Assembly: GCF_030405905.1 (NCBI RefSeq)
Contig: NZ_JASATW010000010.1
Coordinates: 62,001 to 126,000 of the forward strand
Origin: Sphaerothrix gracilis
GTDB taxonomy: Bacteria; Cyanobacteriota; Cyanobacteriia; Phormidesmidales; Phormidesmidaceae
Direction of reading: 5' to 3'
DNA: 64,000 nt
Below the pieces are notes generated by a model, which saw only the letters and a program-made list of their open reading frames with translations, was not told the origin of the DNA and did no database searches. How positions within the stretch are numbered: the first letter of the stretch is position 1; each line of letters begins with the position of its first letter. Positions 6,904 through 16,100 of this stretch are shown piece after piece. The translations under genes and the position numbers were made by a program.

Positions 6904-8667
6904 ATGCAACCTGTTGACTTCACTACCCTGATGGCGGTCTGTAGCGAGCTGCGGTCGCAGTGGCTGCCCTCCCGCTGCGAGCAGGTGTATCAGCGCGATC
7001 GCTACACCGTCTGTATTGCCTTGCGCACCCTGAAGCGGCGGGGCTGGCTCACCCTCGCCTGGCATCCCCAAGCCGCCCGCACTCATATAGACGCGCCGCC
7101 GCCGCGCCTGCCAGATACGTTTACCTTCAGCCAGCAGCTCAAGCATCAGTTGGGCGGTTTGGCTTTGGTGCAGATTGAGGCGATCGCCCCCTGGGAGCGG
7201 GTTCTGGACTTACAGTTTGCCCAGCGCCCCGGCGATCCGGTGCAGTGGCACCTCTATGCCGAAATTATGGGCAAGTACAGCAACGTCATTCTGACTACGG
7301 CAAATCAGCAGATTGTCACCGCCGCCCATCAGGTGAGCGAGAGCCAGTCCAGCGTGCGTCCGATTCAGACGGGCGATATTTACCAGCCGCCGCCTGCAAT
7401 TACCGATCCGCTGCCCAGCTTAGACGAATCCCAGGCTGACTGGCAGGAGCGCATTAGCCTGATTCCTGGTGGGCTGAAAAAAATGATGATGCAGGTGTAT
7501 GGTGGCTTGAGTTCGGCCTTAGTGCGATCGCTGATTGAAGCAGCAGATCTCAGTCCCAGCCAGTCTACCGAAACCCTGAACGCCAGCGACTGGCAACGGC
7601 TCTTTCAGGCTTGGCAACGCTGGCTACGGCAGCTCCAAGCGGGCGAGTTTCAGCCCGGCTGGACGGAAACAGGCTACACCGTCACCGGGTTGGGCCTGAT
7701 AGAGCCAGTAGAAACCGGGCAAAGCCTGCTGCAGCAGTACTATACCTATGAGCTGAATCTGCAGCTCTTTAAGCAGCTCCACCACCGCATGATCCAAAAG
7801 CTGCAAAACCTATTAAAAAAGCTGCGGCAAAAAGAAGCCACGTTTCTCACCCGCTTAGAGCAGTCTGACCAGGCAGATCAGCAGCGGCAGCAGGCCGACT
7901 TGCTAATGGCCTACGCCTACCAGTGGCAGCCGGGAATGCAGTCAATGGAGCTAGCCGACTTTGAAACCGGAGAGCCAGTCAAAATTAAGCTGAATCCGGA
8001 AAAAAATGCGATTCAAAATGCCCAGGCACTTTATAAGCAGCATCAGAAGCTGAAGCGTGCTCGCCGGGCCGTTGAGCCTTTACTTGCCGAAGTGCGCTCA
8101 GAGATGAACTATTTAGAGCAGGTGGAAGCGGCGCTGCTGCACTTAGATCGCTACCAGGAGATAGAAGACCTGCAGGCGCTGCAGGAAATTTATGAAGAGC
8201 TGATCGCTCAGGGCTATCTCAGCGATCCGGCCCAGCGAGAAGGCAGCCAGCGATCGCCCGAACAGACAGAGTTTCATTGCTATCGAACCCCCAGCGGCTT
8301 TGAAGTGCTGGTGGGCCGTAATAATCGCCAAAACGACAAGCTTACTTTCAGCACCGCTACCGACTACGACCTCTGGTTTCACACTCAGGAAATCCCTGGT
8401 AGCCACGTGCTGCTGCGTCTAGAACCGGGTGCCGTGCCCGATGAGGCCGATCTACAGTACACGGCCAATCTCGCCGCCTATTTCAGCCGCGCCCGTCAGG
8501 CCGATCAGGTGCCCGTGATTTACACTGAGCCGAAAAACGTTTATAAGCCCAAAGGGTCTAAGCCCGGCATGGTGATCTACAAGCGCGAGCAGGTGCTTTG
8601 GGGACAACCCCAGGCGATCGCCCAGCATTTTGACTCTGCCGCGCCAGCCCCTGTGCCTGTTTCGTAG
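6904..8667 (+). CDS. rqcH: NFACT family protein, RqcH/Rqc2 homologue (ribosome quality control)
   Basis: RqcH binds obstructed 50S subunits and adds alanine tails to stalled chains. The 587-residue product has NFACT-N (about 1-270, with YAEIMGKYSNVIL at 118-130), a long coiled coil (about 280-430, HHRMIQKLQNLLKKLRQKE) and NFACT-R/DUF814 (about 450-570: VGRNNRQND, YDLWFHTQEIPGSHVLL, KPKGSKPGMV). The Asp-Arg pair essential for tailing in Bacillus aligns with Glu98-Arg99 (WERVLDL). I take ATG at 6904; a TTG two codons earlier is the alternative. It works in the same rescue field as the tmRNA at 33.7 kb. Confidence 0.92.
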   Translation: MQPVDFTTLMAVCSELRSQWLPSRCEQVYQRDRYTVCIALRTLKRRGWLTLAWHPQAARTHIDAPPPRLPDTFTFSQQLKHQLGGLALVQIEAIAPWERVLDLQFAQRPGDPVQWHLYAEIMGKYSNVILTTANQQIVTAAHQVSESQSSVRPIQTGDIYQPPPAITDPLPSLDESQADWQERISLIPGGLKKMMMQVYGGLSSALVRSLIEAADLSPSQSTETLNASDWQRLFQAWQRWLRQLQAGEFQPGWTETGYTVTGLGLIEPVETGQSLLQQYYTYELNLQLFKQLHHRMIQKLQNLLKKLRQKEATFLTRLEQSDQADQQRQQADLLMAYAYQWQPGMQSMELADFETGEPVKIKLNPEKNAIQNAQALYKQHQKLKRARRAVEPLLAEVRSEMNYLEQVEAALLHLDRYQEIEDLQALQEIYEELIAQGYLSDPAQREGSQRSPEQTEFHCYRTPSGFEVLVGRNNRQNDKLTFSTATDYDLWFHTQEIPGSHVLLRLEPGAVPDEADLQYTANLAAYFSRARQADQVPVIYTEPKNVYKPKGSKPGMVIYKREQVLWGQPQAIAQHFDSAAPAPVPVS

Positions 8668-8789
8668 TTTTTAAGCCTCGTTTTTCCAGCGGTTAGCACT
8701 TACTCATCAGAAAAGGTTATGCCTTTGGGCAGAAAGCCTGTAAAGTTTTATGAAAAATTTCGGTACTCATTGATACAATAAGTAACCGG

Positions 8790-8918
8790 AGAGCAGATAA
8801 AACCATCTGTCACTTGCTGTCGTGTGGGAACGAACAGCGGGTTTCCTCCAATTTGAGAGAACAACGTAATGCTAAGCATTTTAATCCGTCGGCTCTGAAT
8901 TCAGAGCCGATTTTTTTT
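8790..8918 (+). ncRNA. Probable small RNA upstream of polA (Yfr2/Cyano-1-like?)
   Basis: The 274 bases between rqcH and polA hold no frame but look like an sRNA locus. There is a TACAAT hexamer at 8774-8779. A hairpin GGGAAC-(9-nt loop)-GTTTCC is followed by TCC (about 8827-8850). A perfect terminator ends at 8918. GGAA..GTTTCCTCC elements with a strong 3' terminator recall the cyanobacterial Yfr2/Cyano-1 RNAs, but I make that match from memory and the predicted transcript (110-130 nt) is longer than the usual 65-95 nt. The 5' end is a guess. It could instead be a long polA leader with an attenuator. Confidence 0.5.
8889..8918 (+). terminator. Rho-independent terminator before polA
   Basis: A perfect 22-nt palindrome (8889-8910, core GGCTCTGAATTCAGAGCC) is followed by eight T residues (8911-8918). 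It closes whatever is transcribed from the region after rqcH and isolates polA, whose start is about 40 bases downstream. Confidence 0.9.
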
Positions 8919-8956
8919 GCCATTACAATTGATAGAGTCCTTTGTGCGGTAAGTCT

Positions 8957-11872
8957 GTGACAGCCTCTAGCAAAAACCTGCAGCCGACGCTAATGCTCAT
9001 TGATGGGCATTCCCTCGCCTTTCGCTCTTACTTTGCGTTTGCGAAAAGCCGTGATGGTGGACTGCGGACGTCTACAGGCATTCCTACTAGCGTTTGCTAT
9101 GGTTTTTTCAAGTCAATGCTAGACACTATGGAGGCTGAAAAACCTGACTATGCGGCTGTTGCCTTTGATCTAGAACAGCCGACCTTTCGCCACCAGCTTG
9201 ATGATTCGTACAAAGAGGGCAGGCCTGAAACGCCCGAAGAATTTTTAGAAGATATTCGCAACCTCAAAGCGCTGCTCCAAGCCTTTGATTTGCCCGTTCT
9301 GACGGCTCCCGGTTATGAAGCCGACGACGTCATTGGTACGTTATCAGTCCAGGCCAAGACGGCAGGCTACCGGGTCAAAATTCTCAGCGGCGACCAAGAT
9401 TTATTTCAGCTCATCGATCCAGACGAGCAAATTTCAGTTATTCACCTGGGTAGCGCCTTTGCTAAAGGGCCAAAGCAGTCGCTCTCTAAAGAGTTCAAAA
9501 CGGCTGCTGTCAAAGAGAAGCTAGGCATTTTGCCGTCTCAGGTAATCGATTACAAGGCTCTCTGCGGCGATCCTTCAGACAACATTCCAGGGGTCAAGGG
9601 GATTGGCGCCAAAACAGCCGTAAAGCTGCTAGACGAATATTCGTCGCTAGATCAGATTTATGCCAATTTAGACAGTATCAAAGGCGCTGTCCACAAGCGA
9701 CTGGCCGCCGATCGCGAGAATGCTTACCACTCCCAGCACATGGCCCGCATCGTGCTCGACGTGCCTATAGAGGCCAACCTCGCAGACTGTAAGCTAGCGG
9801 GCTTTGCCGCTGAGCGAGTTGCCCCGATCTTACAAAAGCTAGAGTTTACTAATTTTCTAGGGCGGCTGCCGCAGTTGCAGGTGGCTTTTGGGGGTGAAGC
9901 AGTTGAAACCGTCCCGGTTGCCGCGGCTGAACCCGAAGATAGCTACGAAGATCCAGACTTAGCTTTTTTCAGCGCCGAAGAAACCGAGCAGGCTCAGTTT
10001 CAGCCGATCGAAGCGCCCTCGATTCAGCCTCAGATTATTCAAACCCAGGCACAGCTAGCGGCATTGGTAGAGCGATTGCAGCGGTTGACTGACGGCGATC
10101 GCCCGGTGGCTTGGGATACCGAAACAACTGCGATCGAGCCGCGAGATGCCCAGCTGGTTGGCATTGGCTGCTGCTGGGGGCCAGAGCTCTCGGATCTGGC
10201 CTATATTCCTACCGGGCACCTAGAGGGCGAGCAGCTAAAAGTCGATCAGGTATTGGCGGCGCTGCGGCCAATTTTGGAGAGCGATCGCCATCCCAAGTCT
10301 CTGCAAAATGCCAAGTTTGATCGTCTAGTGCTGCGCTGTCAGGGGATTGAGCTAAAAGGCGTCGTGTTTGACACCATGCTGGCGAGCTATGTGCTCAATC
10401 CAGAGTCAGCCCACAATCTCAGCGATCTGGGGCTGAAATATCTCAACGTCATCAGTCAGAGCTACAGCGATCTAGTGCCTAAAGGCAAATCTATTGCTGA
10501 TTTGAGCATTGAGAAGGTTGCTCGTTACTGCGGCACCGATGTTTACACCACCTATCATCTCGTGCCCAAACTGCGGCAAGAGCTGGCGGCAATTCCGCAG
10601 CTAGCAAAGCTCTTTAACGCGGTGGAAGTGCCCTTAGAACCTGTTTTAGCCGAGATGGAGTACCAGGGCATTCGCATCGACCAGGACTACTTAAAGCAAT
10701 TTTCTCAGAAGCTAGAAACCGATTTACAGGGAATTGAGGCGAAAGCCTATCAGTCAGCCGGAGAAACCTTTAACCTGGCTTCCCCCAAGCAGCTCAGCGA
10801 ACTGCTGTTTGACAAACTGGGCTTAGACAAGCGCAAGTCTCGCAAGCTGAAATCGGGTGGTTATTCGACTGATGCGGCGACCTTGGAAAAGCTACAGGAC
10901 GATCACGAAGTCGTGCAGCTAGTGGTGGAATACCGCACGCTCTCTAAGCTCAAATCGACCTATGTGGATGCTTTGCCAGCTCTAGTGCGACCGGATACCC
11001 AGCGGGTTCATACGGACTTTAATCAGGCGATTACTACCACCGGGCGGCTATCTTCTTCCAATCCCAACCTGCAGAATATTCCTATTCGCACCGCCTTCAG
11101 CCGTCAGATTCGGGCTGCTTTCATTCCGCAGCCGGACTGGCTGCTAGTGGCGGCTGACTATTCCCAGATTGAGCTACGTATCTTGGCCCACCTCAGCGGC
11201 GAGCCTGTCCTGGTGGAAGCCTATCGCAGTCAGGAGGATGTGCATACGCTGACGGCCCGGTTACTGTTTGAAAAAGATGAGATTACCGTCGAAGAACGGC
11301 GTCTGGGTAAGATTATTAACTTCGGTGTTATCTACGGTATGGGGGCTTCCCGCTTTGCCCGCGAATCCGGCTTTAGCCGATCCGATGCCAAGGTTTTTAT
11401 CGATCGCTTCAACCAGCGCTATCCCAACGTATTTGCCTATTTGCAGCAGATGCAGCGAGAGGCGATCGCCCGGGGCTACGTGCAAACTATCATGGGCCGC
11501 CGCCGCTATTTCAACTTTGACAGTCGCACCCTTAGAAGTCTCAAAGACAGCGATCCTAGCGAGATTGATTTAGATCAGCTCAAAATCCGTAGCTATGACG
11601 CCGCTTATCTGCGGGCTGCTGCCAACGCGCCGATTCAGGGTTCGAGCGCTGACATCATTAAAGTGGCCATGATTCATCTGCATGAGCTGCTGAAAGCCTA
11701 TCAGGCCCGCCTGCTGCTGCAGGTGCATGATGAACTCATTTTTGAAGTTCCCCCTGATGAGTGGGCAGAACTACAGCCTCAAATTGCCAAGACGATGGAA
11801 ACCGCTGTTGATCTGAAAGTGCCGCTCAAAGTGGAAGCTCACGCTGGAGCTAACTGGATGGAGGCAAAATAA
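8957..11872 (+). CDS. polA: DNA polymerase I
   Basis: Three domains are present in 971 residues. The 5'-nuclease comes first (LIDGHSLAFRSYFAF, YEADDVIGTL, GVKGIGAKTA). A 3'-5' exonuclease follows with its acidic residues intact (WDTETT, NAKFDRL, YCGTD). The polymerase has motif A (DYSQIELRILAHL), motif B (RRLGKIINFGVIYG) and motif C (LQVHDELIFE). Proofreading thus looks functional, unlike Taq-type enzymes. The role is Okazaki-fragment processing and repair. I place the start at GTG 8957 because the family usually begins shortly before the LMLIDGHS motif; TTG 8942 is an alternative. The gene is monocistronic, with a terminator upstream and the opposing lysR gene downstream. Confidence 0.97.
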   Translation: MTASSKNLQPTLMLIDGHSLAFRSYFAFAKSRDGGLRTSTGIPTSVCYGFFKSMLDTMEAEKPDYAAVAFDLEQPTFRHQLDDSYKEGRPETPEEFLEDIRNLKALLQAFDLPVLTAPGYEADDVIGTLSVQAKTAGYRVKILSGDQDLFQLIDPDEQISVIHLGSAFAKGPKQSLSKEFKTAAVKEKLGILPSQVIDYKALCGDPSDNIPGVKGIGAKTAVKLLDEYSSLDQIYANLDSIKGAVHKRLAADRENAYHSQHMARIVLDVPIEANLADCKLAGFAAERVAPILQKLEFTNFLGRLPQLQVAFGGEAVETVPVAAAEPEDSYEDPDLAFFSAEETEQAQFQPIEAPSIQPQIIQTQAQLAALVERLQRLTDGDRPVAWDTETTAIEPRDAQLVGIGCCWGPELSDLAYIPTGHLEGEQLKVDQVLAALRPILESDRHPKSLQNAKFDRLVLRCQGIELKGVVFDTMLASYVLNPESAHNLSDLGLKYLNVISQSYSDLVPKGKSIADLSIEKVARYCGTDVYTTYHLVPKLRQELAAIPQLAKLFNAVEVPLEPVLAEMEYQGIRIDQDYLKQFSQKLETDLQGIEAKAYQSAGETFNLASPKQLSELLFDKLGLDKRKSRKLKSGGYSTDAATLEKLQDDHEVVQLVVEYRTLSKLKSTYVDALPALVRPDTQRVHTDFNQAITTTGRLSSSNPNLQNIPIRTAFSRQIRAAFIPQPDWLLVAADYSQIELRILAHLSGEPVLVEAYRSQEDVHTLTARLLFEKDEITVEERRLGKIINFGVIYGMGASRFARESGFSRSDAKVFIDRFNQRYPNVFAYLQQMQREAIARGYVQTIMGRRRYFNFDSRTLRSLKDSDPSEIDLDQLKIRSYDAAYLRAAANAPIQGSSADIIKVAMIHLHELLKAYQARLLLQVHDELIFEVPPDEWAELQPQIAKTMETAVDLKVPLKVEAHAGANWMEAK

Positions 11873-12008
11873 GCGATTAGCGCCGTCAAAAACCGTCTTG
11901 AGGCAAAAACATTTGCCAGTGGGATGTGAGGTGGCAAAAGCCTCCTTGTAGATTATGAAGGCACAGTAGCCTGTCTGGCGTAAGTTTCTAGGCGGCTCTC
12001 GAAACCTT

Positions 12009-12048
12009 CGTTTTAGCCAACTGCTGCTCTCGTTTTAGCCAACTGCTG
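12009..12048. repeat. 22-bp tandem duplication across the end of the lysR gene
   Basis: CGTTTTAGCCAACTGCTG stands at 12009-12026 and again at 12031-12048, a period of 22 bp. The copies cover the last codons of the regulator. Because 22 is not a multiple of three, the second copy is read in another frame and supplies the stop, so the C-terminus ends QQLAKTRAAVG. It looks like a recent slippage or duplication event. Confidence 0.75.
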
Positions 12049-12984
12049 TTTGAGAGAATCGCGGCCTAAGTTGGGCAAAAACTTCTCAGCAATCTCGTGG
12101 CTTTCTTCCATCAGATATTGCAAAAAGCTCTCGGCGACGACTGAAAGCTGCTTGCCCGCCAGGTGAGACACGTACCAGTGACGCTCGATGGGGAAATGCT
12201 CAACGTCTAGAATGGCAAACTCTCCGGCAGTGCCTTCTGAGATAATTGTGTGTTGGGAAAGGACAGAAATGCCTAAACCCCCCGCGATCGCCTGCTTGAT
12301 TGCCTCATTACTGCCTAGCTCTAAGCGAACTCTGACATCAATTTTGTGTTGCTCTAACAGCTTTTGAACAGCCTGCCGGGTTCCCGAACCGGGTTCCCGC
12401 ATAATGAAAGACTCATCGTTGAGAGCCGTGATTGGGATCTTGGCCTGCCCTGCTAGCGGATGGGACTTAGGTGCTAGCACAATCAGCGGATTTTCTAAAA
12501 AGGGATGAATCTTTAGATCGGGCTGTTCTGGCGGTTGGCTAATGATATACAGGTCATCTTCGTTATGAGCCATCCGCTCTTGAATATGCTGGTGGTTCGT
12601 CACCTTCAGCGAAATATCAATGCCGGGATAGCGCTGACAAAAAGGCCCCAGCAGACGCGGCACAAAGTACTTAGCAGTAGTAATGACGGCGAGACTGAGC
12701 TGTCCCTGCTTCATCCCTTTCAAATCAGCTACGGCCATCTCAAACTGAGATAGCCCTTCAAAAATTTCCTGACAGGTATCCAACAGCTTTTGGCCTGCCT
12801 CAGTCAAAAAGAGACGCTTACCAATCTGCTCAAACAGTGGCAGACCTACCGCCTTGGTCAACTGTTTGACCTGAATCGAAACGGTTGGCTGCGTCAGATA
12901 CAGTTCCTCCGCAGCGCGGGTAAAGCTACCGTGTCGGGCCGTCGCTTCGAAAACCTTAAGCTGATGTAGCGTTGCGTGAATCAA
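12013..12984 (-). CDS. LysR-type regulator, CmpR/CcmR (NdhR) clade
   Basis: The 323 residues comprise an N-terminal winged HTH (LHQLKVFEATARHGSFTRAAEELYLTQ, about 6-32), a linker helix and a two-lobed effector domain (TTAKYFVPRLLGPFCQRYPG, FIMREPGSGTRQAVQ, LGSNEAIKQAIAGGLGISVLSQH). The wording of the effector domain matches the cyanobacterial CmpR/CcmR group. These regulators control inorganic-carbon uptake (cmp, ndhF3, sbt) in response to 2-phosphoglycolate, 2-oxoglutarate or NADP. No such target lies nearby. The C-terminal residues were altered by a 22-bp tandem duplication. LysR proteins usually act on their own promoter, here 12985-13100. Confidence 0.93.
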   Translation of the reverse strand: MIHATLHQLKVFEATARHGSFTRAAEELYLTQPTVSIQVKQLTKAVGLPLFEQIGKRLFLTEAGQKLLDTCQEIFEGLSQFEMAVADLKGMKQGQLSLAVITTAKYFVPRLLGPFCQRYPGIDISLKVTNHQHIQERMAHNEDDLYIISQPPEQPDLKIHPFLENPLIVLAPKSHPLAGQAKIPITALNDESFIMREPGSGTRQAVQKLLEQHKIDVRVRLELGSNEAIKQAIAGGLGISVLSQHTIISEGTAGEFAILDVEHFPIERHWYVSHLAGKQLSVVAESFLQYLMEESHEIAEKFLPNLGRDSLKQQLAKTRAAVG

Positions 12985-13188
12985 CGGTACGCCTCCGGGA
13001 AACTTTCTATAGATTAAATTCTATCAACAAACGGCGTTATAGTGTTAAAAGTCTATGATTTATCCAGTAATTTTTCTCTTGAGCGTTAGAGCCGTTACTC
13101 AAGAAGCTTTGTCTCCTAAGAGCGCTGAACAACCAGCAAAAAGCCCATGACCAGAAGCTGAGCCGTAGAGCCTTTGTCAACAAAGGGC

Positions 13189-16100
13189 TTAGGGCATCTC
13201 AGCGACTAGGTTGGTAATAAGCGGCTCGTCAAGTGTTTGCTGCTTATTGGCTAGCAGAGTTTCTAGGTGCTGCTTTAGTCGTTCGCTCTGTTCCAGATTC
13301 GGCACGTAGATCTGGTTGCCCTGCTTGGTAAACAGCGGCGCTGCTGCTAACGCGGCGTATTCTGCCTGCTGGGCTGACTCAGCCGTAATCAGAGCCGCAT
13401 CGGTTTCGGTCGGAATTAATCCGGGGGGTAGGTGGCCTTCTAGCAGAGCTAAAATATGCATCTGGCAGACCTGAGTATTGATGCCCTGTTCTTCTAGGCG
13501 GTGCATAATGCCGCTGACGGGCAAAGGATGGTCGGGAAAAACGCGCAAGAGTTCAGCCAGCAAGAAATAATCGCTGTACTGCTGACGGGCTATCTCTAGC
13601 ACCTCCGGATAGCGACACAGGTTGACTAATCCGTAAGCCACGCGGCTACAACTGGGTGGGCGATCGCCTGGGTAAGTGTCCTGAATAATAGTAGCGTTGG
13701 GAAACTTTTGCCGCAGCCAGCGGGCAAAAGCGGCTAGAGAAGCCGAGCCGCCGGTACACACAACCTGATTGACCGCCTGTGCCGATAAGCCGGTCTGGCT
13801 AAGTAGCATATTGAGCTGCTGATTGACCCGCTGAATATAGGGCAAGAAAATCCGGCTTTCCAGCTCGCGGCGTTTGATTGTCAACTGGCGATTGCCGAGG
13901 TTAAGCTGAAACTGGCCCTGATGCTGCAGAATTAGCTTCAGGTGACGGGCAGCTTCCAGCAGGCTTTGACCGACCAGTGAGCTGTTGAGTCTCTGCTGCA
14001 GGCGGTGCCGATGCTCTAAGTCGGCTTCACCGGGGCGAGGCAGCGTTAAGTTTTCTAACTGCAAATCTTGCCAATCAGCGGTAGAAATCAGCGAGGCAGC
14101 CTGCCAATTCCAGCCAGCCGACTGGGAAGGGCCACTAGCTGTAGTCTGAGCCGCGCGATCGCGGATCTGCCAGGTGTGACTGGGATAGAGCAGTTGACAA
14201 ACGATGTCTTGGTCAATGGCATCTCCCCCATAGGCGAAGCTGCGCAGGGTAAAGTCCTTGTGGTTGAGCGCCATCAAGTCTGCTGGAACGGTTACAACTG
14301 CTAGCTCAGTGAGCGTTGCGCCGCCATCAATCACGACCGTGCCTCCCTGCCAGCGAGCCTGATAGAGGGTTTGCTGACGAGTCACACCAGTGGCAGTGGG
14401 TTCGGTGTCAGCAGTAGGCTGGGGTAGGCCGGAAAGGACAACAGCGATCGCGTCTTCCACAAAAAAGACCTGCTCTGGCTGACTGACGAGCTGGGCTGCT
14501 AAAACCGCTTCTCGAATATTGAAGCTGTAAGTGTCCGGCCAGTTAGCCGGATAGCCTACGATAACGCCTTGTAGCTGGTCTAGGACGTCAGCTAACGGCT
14601 GGGTGAGGCCCAAGGCTGCGCAGGCGCGATCGCGCAGATTCGCTAATAGCTGCTGTAAAACCGCCTGCACAGAGGCAAGCGGGAGCTGATGACGCTCAGA
14701 CCACTGTAGCTGCGGAGTCATTTCGTCCAGCGGCACCGTTACTTTGAGCAACGGCTTAAAGTGGCGCAGCATGAGCTGATCAGGGCTGGGAGTGGCTGCG
14801 CTGGAAGACTGCGATCGCGTCAGCGCTGATAGACCCACTGCCTCAACTTGCCACTGCGCTGACTCAGCAGCAGAATGGGTGCGCACTTGAGCGATCGCGG
14901 GCAGTCGGAAATTACGCTCGTCTGCCGCCGTAGCGGTATCTACGGCTAGCCAATAAAGCGGATAGACCTGGTTGCTCAGGCGATCCATCAGCACGGCAGA
15001 GAGGCCCGTAGTGCCTAGATCAAGGCTGAGAAACCACTGCTGTGCTGGCTCAGTCTCATCCTCTGCAGGCGGCAGGCCGCCATCGATTGTAGCCGAGCCG
15101 AGCTGTTCCTCTGCAGATGTCGTCTCAGGGCCAGTCGGCAAGACGGTCGCTGCGGCGACAGGGGCATCTGTCGCAGGGAGCGGCTTGGTGGCGGCAGCTT
15201 CCTCTGGCGAATCTACCCGTAAGTCAGTTGCCTCGGTTTCTGCCGTCAAGCTATCTTCTCGCGATGATAGCGGGTCAGCATCTGGAATATCTGGTCTAAC
15301 GGCAGATTCTGGCGCTGATAGCTCAGCTTCAGGTGAAGAATCGTCTGCTTCAGCCGCAAACGTCCGCTGCTGAACAGGATTGGGCGTCTCTGGCGGCAGT
15401 GCTGAAGCTGTTGCTGCAAACTGATCGGCAGCCTCAGCCAGCGACGCTGCTGCAGATGCCTCTGGCTGAAGCGTCTCAGCAGATGAGGCTGCGGGAGAGG
15501 GAGATGCTAAAGATGCTGAGGACAGATCGGTTGGCTCTGCCGATGACGGGTCTGACTCTGCTGGGTCATCGATTTGGCCTGCTGCTAGGTCATCGAGCGC
15601 GGCAGCCGTTTCAGCTTCAGCGTCATCGGCGGTATCAAACAGGGTGGCATCATTGGCGGATCGGGATGAGGGTTCTCTGTCTTCCTCGTCATCCTCATCT
15701 AAATCCAAATTCTCTAAATCAAGATCATCGAGGGCCGCCAGTGAGAGTGAAGCTGCTGTTTCAGCAGCGGCTGACTGCCGGGCTGCAGTTGACATTAGAT
15801 CTTCCAGCGTAGCCCCTGTTTCTGCGACCGCTTCGATATTCTCAGCATTCTCAGCCTGCAGTTCATCCGCCAAGGCGCTCCAGTCGCTCAGCGGTCCTGT
15901 CGTTGTCGGATCAGGCGCTATTTCACTTTCTGCCGAGTCAGCCGCGAAATTTGGGGCATTCTCGGCGTGATCGCCCATCAAATCAACCGTGTCATTGAGC
16001 GCATCAGAGTCTAATCCTTCTAGGCTCGATAGATCAGCGCTAAGCTGCTGCAGTACAGACGCATCCAACTCCAGCTCCGAACTGTCTGACTCCGGCAAGA

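Noticed and set aside
13169..13191. Terminator hairpin of the Hsp70-like gene
   Set aside because: The stem CCTTTG/CAAAGG is present but no T-run follows on the minus strand, so the call is too weak.
14972..15373. Ser/Ala-rich plus-strand frames within the Hsp70-like gene
   Set aside because: They are antisense to the low-complexity acidic linker, which yields long open frames by composition alone.
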